Below are positions 5,374 through 10,084 of a stretch of DNA of 10,084 nucleotides, one piece after another. A program made the position numbers and the translations under genes. Position 1 is the first letter of the stretch; each line of letters begins with the position of its first letter. Under the pieces are notes generated by a model. It ran no database searches, had not been told where the DNA came from, and was given only the letters and a program-made list of their open reading frames with translations. The DNA is from an uncultured bacterium (GTDB taxonomy: Bacteria > Patescibacteriota > Minisyncoccia > Phycocordibacterales > UBA1006), in NCBI GenBank assembly GCA_903920485.1, contig CAIXMG010000004.1:1-10084 (forward strand), written 5' to 3'.

Positions 5374-5547
5374 ATGCCCGAAGACGATGTACTTTTTGAC
5401 GATCTGGACCCCAAGAAGAAAAAGGGTGACGACGATCTTGACGACGATGCGCTCCTTGACGACGATGCGGAACTCCCGCTCTTCGGAATCGGCGACGAAG
5501 ATGACGAACTCATCCCGGCTGGATTCGAGGACGACGACAACTACTAA
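5374..5547 (+). CDS. Small, extremely acidic protein of 57 residues
   Basis: Begins MPEDDVLFDDLDPKKKKG, continues with Asp runs broken by LL and EL, and ends FEDDDNY. About 25 of 57 residues are Asp or Glu (20 Asp), against four Lys in one cluster, so the net charge is close to -21. A short hydrophobic island, LPLFGIG (34-40), sits in the middle. There is no signal peptide, membrane segment or cysteine. It is probably disordered and may bind a basic partner or mimic nucleic acid, but this is inference only and I do not recognise the family. Support for a real gene: it fills the space between ruvC and a terminator starting at its own stop codon, it has a possible promoter, and Asp is encoded by both GAC and GAT rather than by a simple triplet repeat. 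Confidence 0.75.
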   Translation: MPEDDVLFDDLDPKKKKGDDDLDDDALLDDDAELPLFGIGDEDDELIPAGFEDDDNY

Positions 5548-5578
5548 TCAAAAAATCCCTGACGAGGGATTTTTTGAT
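5547..5578. terminator. Bidirectional terminator, acidic gene and tyrS
   Basis: ATCAAAAAATCCCT (5547-5560), loop GACG, AGGGATTTTTTGAT (5565-5578) is a perfect 14-bp hairpin with A and T tracts inside the arms. It overlaps the last base of the rightward stop codon and ends one base before the leftward tyrS stop, so one structure serves both convergent genes. Confidence 0.92.
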
Positions 5579-6778
5579 TTATCCAATGACAATTTTTGCA
5601 AATTTCCTTTTTCCGACCTTGAAGACCTCTTCCTTGTAGAAAATATATTGCACGTTCGTGATCCGCTCCTCCTTGCTACCATCCATTATTTTTATTGCCC
5701 CTTCGTCGACAAGTCGACGAAACTCGTTGTTGGATGACACTATGCCCGAAGAAACCAGCGCCTCCATGAGTGAGTCCCCTATCTTGGCTTTGAGTTCAGG
5801 AATGTCTGTTGGCAAGCCTCCTTCGGAAAAGGTCTTTTCCCAGTTTGCCTGGGCGCCTTCCGCAGCAGCACCGTCATGGTAGATCGTCACGATCTCGCGT
5901 GCCAGCCGCTTTTTGTACTGCATCGGATTCTCGCCGTTCTGCATGCCGACTTCCATGTCGAGGATCTCTTCCTGCGACACGTCGGTGCAGAGCAGGAAGT
6001 ACTTGCCGATGAGGTCGTCACGGACGCTCATGATCTTGCCGTACATGTCGTTCGCTTCGTCGACGATCGTGATGATGTTGCCCCACGACGTGGACATCTT
6101 GCGCCCGTCGGTTCCCTCGACCATCTGCACGGTCATGATGTTCTGCTCGGTCATGCCAGACGCTTTCTGCAAGATGCGTCCCGCCTGGAGGTTGAACAGC
6201 TGGTCAAACCCGCCGATTTCGACATCAGCCCTGATTGCAACACTGTCATATCCCTGCATCAAGGGATACAGGAATTCTCGCAGGGAAATCTCGTCACCGC
6301 GCTCGATACGATCCGAAAAGTTTCGACGGCGAAGCATCTGCTGAACCGAAAAATGTTCAGCAAGTCCCGCAACGTCGTTGAAATCAAGTTTCCCGAGCCA
6401 TTCGCTGTTGTAGCGGAATTCCACCGTCGAAAGGTCAATGATCTTTCCCAGCTGATTTTTGTAATCGGCAAGATTAATGTTGATCTGTTCCTTGGTGAGG
6501 ATCGGACGCTTGCCGTCCTTGTCCGACGCGTCGCCTACCTGCGCCGTGAAGTCCCCGATGATGAGCACGATCTGGTGGCCCATGTCTTGAAACGCTTTGA
6601 GTTTCCGAAGCGGGACCGCTCGACCAATGTGGATCTTCGGACCGGTGGGATCGATGCCGAACTTGATTCGAAGTTGCTTGCCTGATTTCAGCTTTGCCTC
6701 AAGGTCTTCCTTTACGAATACTTCCTCAACCCCGCGGGTTAGGAGCTCGTTTATTTTTTGTGCGTCGGTATTAACCAT
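5579..6778 (-). CDS. tyrS: Tyrosyl-tRNA synthetase
   Basis: Class I synthetase that activates tyrosine with ATP and charges tRNA-Tyr in the cytoplasm. At 399 residues it fits the bacterial type. The Rossmann domain has a HIGH-type signature HIGRAVPL (50-57), followed by GDFTAQVGDASDKDGKRP (75-92), the tyrosine/tRNA region YPLMQGYDS (171-179) and DVEIGGFDQ (185-193), and a KMSKS-type loop GRKMSTSWGN (225-234). A C-terminal S4-like RNA-binding domain covers about 335-399 (FRRLVDEGAIKI). Two signature positions differ from the textbook: HIGR for HIGH and KMSTS for KMSKS. The start at 6778 gives the natural N-terminus. It is a single-gene unit, convergent with the acidic gene and divergent from 6877. 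No T-box leader is seen. Confidence 0.96.
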   Translation of the reverse strand: MVNTDAQKINELLTRGVEEVFVKEDLEAKLKSGKQLRIKFGIDPTGPKIHIGRAVPLRKLKAFQDMGHQIVLIIGDFTAQVGDASDKDGKRPILTKEQININLADYKNQLGKIIDLSTVEFRYNSEWLGKLDFNDVAGLAEHFSVQQMLRRRNFSDRIERGDEISLREFLYPLMQGYDSVAIRADVEIGGFDQLFNLQAGRILQKASGMTEQNIMTVQMVEGTDGRKMSTSWGNIITIVDEANDMYGKIMSVRDDLIGKYFLLCTDVSQEEILDMEVGMQNGENPMQYKKRLAREIVTIYHDGAAAEGAQANWEKTFSEGGLPTDIPELKAKIGDSLMEALVSSGIVSSNNEFRRLVDEGAIKIMDGSKEERITNVQYIFYKEEVFKVGKRKFAKIVIG

Positions 6779-6792
6779 ATAGTGAGCATCCT

Positions 6793-6798
6793 AACATA
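6793..6798 (-). promoter_or_regulatory. Possible -10 box of tyrS
   Basis: On the minus strand TATGTT (6798-6793) would start transcription near 6786, leaving a leader of only about eight bases before the ATG at 6778. No convincing -35 lies 17 bases upstream. An AGGA (ten bases before the ATG) would fall at or before the transcript start. Weak evidence. Confidence 0.3.
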
Positions 6799-6814
6799 TT
6801 TGTGACCTTCCTTA

Positions 6815-6849
6815 CAGGCCATTGACAAACGGGCCTGAAAACTTATAGT
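6815..6849 (+). promoter_or_regulatory. Promoter with a dyad around the -35 box
   Basis: TTGACA (6822-6827), 16-base spacer, TATAGT (6844-6849); start of transcription is expected near 6856, about 21 bases before the ATG at 6877, with an A/T-rich leader and no Shine-Dalgarno. CAGGCC (6815-6820) and GGCCTG (6832-6837) are perfect inverted arms separated by 11 bases with the -35 box between them, which is the layout of an operator for a dimeric regulator. The dyad also lies upstream of the divergent tyrS. Confidence 0.6.
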
Positions 6850-6876
6850 GGGCTTAGATCACTAAAAAATCATATT

Positions 6877-7440
6877 ATGAGAAATACAAACACCCCTTAC
6901 GGGAACGAGGAGGATATTGAAAAATCCCCTCATTACTTCATCGCTTATTTTCAGGAACGCCTCACCAGTGTTACTCGAACAACGAGCGGCACTTCTTACA
7001 CCAAATACCGCAACGGACACGCCGTCGAGGTATACGGTTTCACCAACAAGGAAGAGGCTGACACCTTCGACGAATCTAGGCTTCATAACCTGATGGTTGG
7101 GGTCAGGGATCACAAAATCATTTGGGCGGCACCCGACGAAGCAACCCTCCATTTGGAGATCAGCAACGACCCCCAGGTCAAGGCTGGATCCTGGTGGTTG
7201 AGTGAAAACACCGTGTGGGAACAAATCGAAAACCTTCCGGAGTGCGAACGAATGCACACCAACACAAAGACCGGGCAAGTCCTTTGCGGAAAACCAAAAG
7301 GGGAGTACGGTGACGGATGTTGCGGCGGATGCATTTTGCAAGGCAACGACCAGGAATTCGATCCCGAGTACTTTGTCTGTCCGTTGAAAAAGCATTGGGA
7401 CGAATTATTCGAGAAACGACACGCCAAGAAGGTGGCATAG
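6877..7440 (+). CDS. Hypothetical protein with C-terminal cysteine cluster, 187 residues
   Basis: I do not recognise this family. The N-terminal two thirds look like a small mixed alpha/beta domain rich in aromatic residues (HYFIAYFQERL at 19-29; GSWWLSENTVWEQI at 104-117). The C-terminal third has six cysteines: C123 (ECERMH), C137 (LCGK), C148, C149 and C152 (DGCCGGC) and C168 (VCPL), with H127 and H173 nearby. This could bind zinc or an iron-sulfur cluster, or form disulfides, but there is no signal peptide, so a cytoplasmic metal site is more likely. No membrane segment is seen, and the tail is basic. It has its own promoter (6822-6849) and a terminator 20 bases past the stop, so it is a monocistronic unit, possibly controlled through the dyad at its -35 box. 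Confidence 0.85.
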   Translation: MRNTNTPYGNEEDIEKSPHYFIAYFQERLTSVTRTTSGTSYTKYRNGHAVEVYGFTNKEEADTFDESRLHNLMVGVRDHKIIWAAPDEATLHLEISNDPQVKAGSWWLSENTVWEQIENLPECERMHTNTKTGQVLCGKPKGEYGDGCCGGCILQGNDQEFDPEYFVCPLKKHWDELFEKRHAKKVA

Positions 7441-7461
7441 ACTCAAAATGCACAACTCAAT

Positions 7462-7491
7462 AAAAAGCCGGCAACTGACGTCGGCTTTTTT
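7462..7491 (+). terminator. Terminator after the cysteine-cluster gene
   Basis: AAAAAGCCG (7462-7470) pairs with CGGCTTTTT (7482-7490), optionally extended inward by G-T and C-G, followed by T to 7491. It lies 21 bases after the stop at 7440. A PBP start at 7448 would place this terminator inside the PBP coding region, which argues against that start. Confidence 0.88.
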
Positions 7492-7516
7492 AGTGGAACA
7501 AAAACCCTTTTTCTTG

Positions 7517-7522
7517 TACAGT
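7517..7522 (+). promoter_or_regulatory. -10 box of the PBP gene, leaderless
   Basis: TACAGT (7517-7522) ends six bases before the ATG at 7529, the same spacing as at ruvB. No Shine-Dalgarno and no clear -35 are present; the expected -35 region overlaps the T-rich end of the preceding terminator. It supports 7529 as the start codon. Confidence 0.45.
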
Positions 7523-7528
7523 AGAAGT

Positions 7529-10081
7529 ATGACAAACCACTCTGTTCATCATATGCCAACCAACCGCCCGTCGCGCAAACCTCACTGGATACGCAGGCAC
7601 GGTTCCAAGATCTTTTTTGGTATCGCAAGCATCGTCATCATCCTGATCGGCGTCCTCCTGATCTGGGTCGCAACCCTGAAGGTTCCGACCGTTACCTCGC
7701 TGACCAGCCGCCAGGTGGCAAGTTCGACAAAGATCTACGATCGCACCGGAACCGTCGTGCTATATGACGTCCATGCGAACATAAAAAGAACCGTGGTGCC
7801 GGGAACCGCGATGTCCCAACACGCACGCGACGCAATCGTCGCCGTGGAGGACAAAAACTTCTATCACAACATCGGCATCGAGCCGAAGGCGATTCTCCGA
7901 GCCGCCTTGTCACGTGTCCTGCCGTTCATCGGAAGCGGAGGCGGGGGTTCGACCATCACCCAGCAGCTGATCAAGAACACGCTTCTGACCCAGCAGCAGA
8001 GCGTTTCGCGAAAGCTCAAGGAATGGATCCTTGCCATCAAGCTCAACCGAATCATGAGCAAGGACGACATCCTTACCACCTACCTCAACGAGGCACCCTA
8101 CGGTGGAACCGTCTATGGAATCGAGGAAGCCAGCCAGTCGTTCTTCGGTATCCCGTCAAAGCAGCTGGACATCGCGCAGTCTGCGTATTTGGCCGCCATC
8201 CCCAACGCCCCTTCATATTACTCGCCCTACGGCAGCCACAAGGATGCGTTGGACGCACGAAAAAACATTGTGCTGAAGGACATGCTCCAGCAAAAGTACA
8301 TTTCTCAGGCAGATTATGACGCGGCAAAGGCCGAGGTCGTGACGTTCCTGCCGGAACAGGAAGGAAACGGAAAGGCACTCCATTTCGTGGAGTACATCCG
8401 ACAGTATCTTGAAAACAAATATGGTGTCGATGCGGTGAACAACGGCGGAATGAAGGTCATCACGACACTTGATTGGAACCTGCAGCAGATTGCCGAACAG
8501 ACGATCCACGACAACGCGATCAAGAACGAGGCCGCTTACAATGCCAGCAACAGCGCCCTGGTTGCCATCGATCCGAAAACCGGACAGATCCTGTCGATGG
8601 TCGGATCCCGCAATTACTTTGACAAAACCATCGATGGGGCATTCAACGTCGCAACTGCCGGACGCCAGCCAGGATCATCGTTCAAGCCAATCGTGTACGC
8701 ACGTGCCTTCGAAAAGGGGTTCCTTCCCTCGACGGTGGTATTCGACATCCCGACCCAGTTCGGGCCATGCGACGCCTTCGACCGGTCAAGCGTCTCGCCC
8801 TGCTATTCGCCGGACGACTATGACAACAAGTTCCTCGGGCCGATCAGCCTCCGCAACGCCTTGGCACAGTCGAGAAACGTTCCTGCGGTGCAATTACTTG
8901 CCATGGTCGGACTTCCCGACGCATTGGAAACCGCAAAGACCCTCGGCATCACCACCTTGGATCGAGATGCCAGCCGCTACGGACTTACCCTGGTTTTGGG
9001 AGGTGGCGAAGTGTCTCTCCTCGACATGACAGGCGTTTATGCGTCATTTGCCAACGACGGAGTAAAGAACCCGCCAACGGGAATCCTCGAAGTCGATGAC
9101 GCGCAGGGCAACGTTCTTGAGAAATACACACCGAATCCGACGCAGGTCATAGACCCCAACGCGATTCGCGAACTGAACGACGTCCTGTCCGACAATGTGG
9201 CACGAACGCCGCTCTTCGGCGCCAATTCGTTCTTCTACTTCCCAGGACGAGAAGTTGCCGGGAAAACCGGAACGACAAATGACGACAAGGATGCCTGGGT
9301 ATACGGATATACGCCAAGCATCGCCGTCGGCGTATGGTCGGGGAACAACGATGACACAGCCATGAAAAGCGGTTCTGCTATTTCAGGACCGGCATGGAGA
9401 ACGTTTATGGATGCCGCCCTGAAGGTGCTTCCCTATGACAATCCTGGGGCCACGGAAACATTCCCGGTAGCCACCCAAAACCCGGACTATGAAACCATTG
9501 CTCCGGTTCTCCGCGGGGGTTGGGCAGGAGGAACCTCGTTCTTTATCGACAGCATCTCTGGCAAGTTGGCGACGGCCCTCACCCCGATCCAAACCCTAAA
9601 AGAGGAAGTCGTTCCCGACCCGCACAACATCACTTATTGGATCGATCCTTCAAACCCCACAGGGCCACAGCCGACAACTCCCTCAAGCTTTCCGCAGTTC
9701 AACCGATGGGAAGCCGAGTTCCAAAACTGGATCGCATCGCATCCCAACATCATTCCACCGGTTCCAATCAAACCGACTGCTTCTGATGATGTGCATACGG
9801 TTGCCAACCAACCGAAGATAACCGTGCTCAACCCGACGACAGGGACCACTCCCTCAAAATCAGCTCCGTTGACGATACAGCTGTCGCTCACCTCGGTGTA
9901 TCCCATCACAAAACTGGAATATTACCTTAACGGCCAATATGTCGGATCGGGTTCAGGAACCTCGTTTACCTTCATCCCTGCTGATGCTGATGCGGTTTCG
10001 GGCAACAACGATCTGAAGATCGTTGCAACCGACACGGTCTACAACCAAGGAATCCTTGATGCTACGATCACTCTTCAGTAA
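7529..10081 (+). CDS. Class A penicillin-binding protein (PBP1A family)
   Basis: Bifunctional peptidoglycan synthase: glycan polymerisation from lipid II, then peptide cross-linking outside the membrane. Numbered from ATG 7529 (850 residues): basic cytoplasmic tail (1-27), one membrane anchor (about 28-50), GT51 glycosyltransferase (about 90-270) with catalytic E107 in VEDKNFYH, GGSTITQQ (139-146) and E188 in TYLNEAPYGG. The transpeptidase (about 340-630) has S383 in SSFK, SRN (448-450) and KTGTT (579-583). A Pro-rich linker (about 700-760) leads to an Ig-like beta domain (about 763-850), as seen at the end of some PBP1A/1C proteins. C414 and C425 flank a loop before SxN and could form a disulfide. 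All catalytic residues are present. The start was moved from 7448 because a terminator lies between 7448 and 7529 and a -10 box precedes 7529. The stop falls four bases from the window end. Confidence 0.95.
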   Translation: MTNHSVHHMPTNRPSRKPHWIRRHGSKIFFGIASIVIILIGVLLIWVATLKVPTVTSLTSRQVASSTKIYDRTGTVVLYDVHANIKRTVVPGTAMSQHARDAIVAVEDKNFYHNIGIEPKAILRAALSRVLPFIGSGGGGSTITQQLIKNTLLTQQQSVSRKLKEWILAIKLNRIMSKDDILTTYLNEAPYGGTVYGIEEASQSFFGIPSKQLDIAQSAYLAAIPNAPSYYSPYGSHKDALDARKNIVLKDMLQQKYISQADYDAAKAEVVTFLPEQEGNGKALHFVEYIRQYLENKYGVDAVNNGGMKVITTLDWNLQQIAEQTIHDNAIKNEAAYNASNSALVAIDPKTGQILSMVGSRNYFDKTIDGAFNVATAGRQPGSSFKPIVYARAFEKGFLPSTVVFDIPTQFGPCDAFDRSSVSPCYSPDDYDNKFLGPISLRNALAQSRNVPAVQLLAMVGLPDALETAKTLGITTLDRDASRYGLTLVLGGGEVSLLDMTGVYASFANDGVKNPPTGILEVDDAQGNVLEKYTPNPTQVIDPNAIRELNDVLSDNVARTPLFGANSFFYFPGREVAGKTGTTNDDKDAWVYGYTPSIAVGVWSGNNDDTAMKSGSAISGPAWRTFMDAALKVLPYDNPGATETFPVATQNPDYETIAPVLRGGWAGGTSFFIDSISGKLATALTPIQTLKEEVVPDPHNITYWIDPSNPTGPQPTTPSSFPQFNRWEAEFQNWIASHPNIIPPVPIKPTASDDVHTVANQPKITVLNPTTGTTPSKSAPLTIQLSLTSVYPITKLEYYLNGQYVGSGSGTSFTFIPADADAVSGNNDLKIVATDTVYNQGILDATITLQ

Positions 10082-10084
10082 TCA

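Noticed and set aside
5876..6685. Long plus-strand ORF (269 codons) opposite tyrS
   Set aside because: It is the antisense shadow of tyrS; His/Asp/Val-rich composition reflects complementary codons, and tyrS is unmistakable.
7448..7528. N-terminal extension of the PBP by 27 residues
   Set aside because: The stretch contains the terminator of the preceding gene and precedes the -10 box; the extra residues have no signal or domain character.

Overview
The window looks like chromosomal DNA of a Candidate Phyla Radiation (Patescibacteria, probably Parcubacteria-like) bacterium. This is inferred from the protein style (a PilB-type ATPase with an odd C-terminus, TyrRS with variant HIGH/KMSKS signatures, a PBP1A with an Ig-like tail), from the compact single-gene transcription units, and from a C/G-rich dispersed palindromic repeat. 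No database search was possible. The standard genetic code fits: ruvB ends in a TGA that overlaps the ruvC ATG.

Layout. Positions 1-130 carry a very strong leftward promoter and the start of a structured RNA cut by the window edge. pilB (216-2417, +) follows, probably leaderless, with a dispersed repeat absorbed in frame and a duplicated helical unit at its C-terminus. Positions 2418-2686 hold a long hairpin terminator, two further hairpins and a shared terminator facing a leftward orphan gene (2687-3148, -). The 580-base gene-free stretch 3149-3729 holds that gene's promoter, a second copy of the dispersed repeat, a complete leftward non-coding RNA unit (promoter, about 265 nt, terminator) and a perfect 38-bp palindrome. 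ruvB and ruvC (3730-5300, +) overlap by four bases as a Holliday-junction operon. A 57-residue very acidic protein (5374-5547, +) comes next and shares a bidirectional terminator with tyrS (5579-6778, -). A divergent cysteine-containing orphan (6877-7440, +) has a dyad around its -35 box. A class A penicillin-binding protein (7529-10081, +) closes the window.

The genes serve DNA repair, translation, cell-wall synthesis and surface pili and are mostly independently transcribed. Their upstream regions suggest a rule: the first genes of units have a -10 box ending six bases before, or nearly before, the start codon and no Shine-Dalgarno (leaderless mRNAs), while the internal operon gene ruvC has AGGAG.

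The most promising novelty is the structured RNA at 3300-3565. It has a near-consensus extended -10 promoter, a long closing stem, a 10-bp pairing that would be a pseudoknot or a switch, and its own terminator. The RNA at the left edge has an almost identical promoter and may be its relative.
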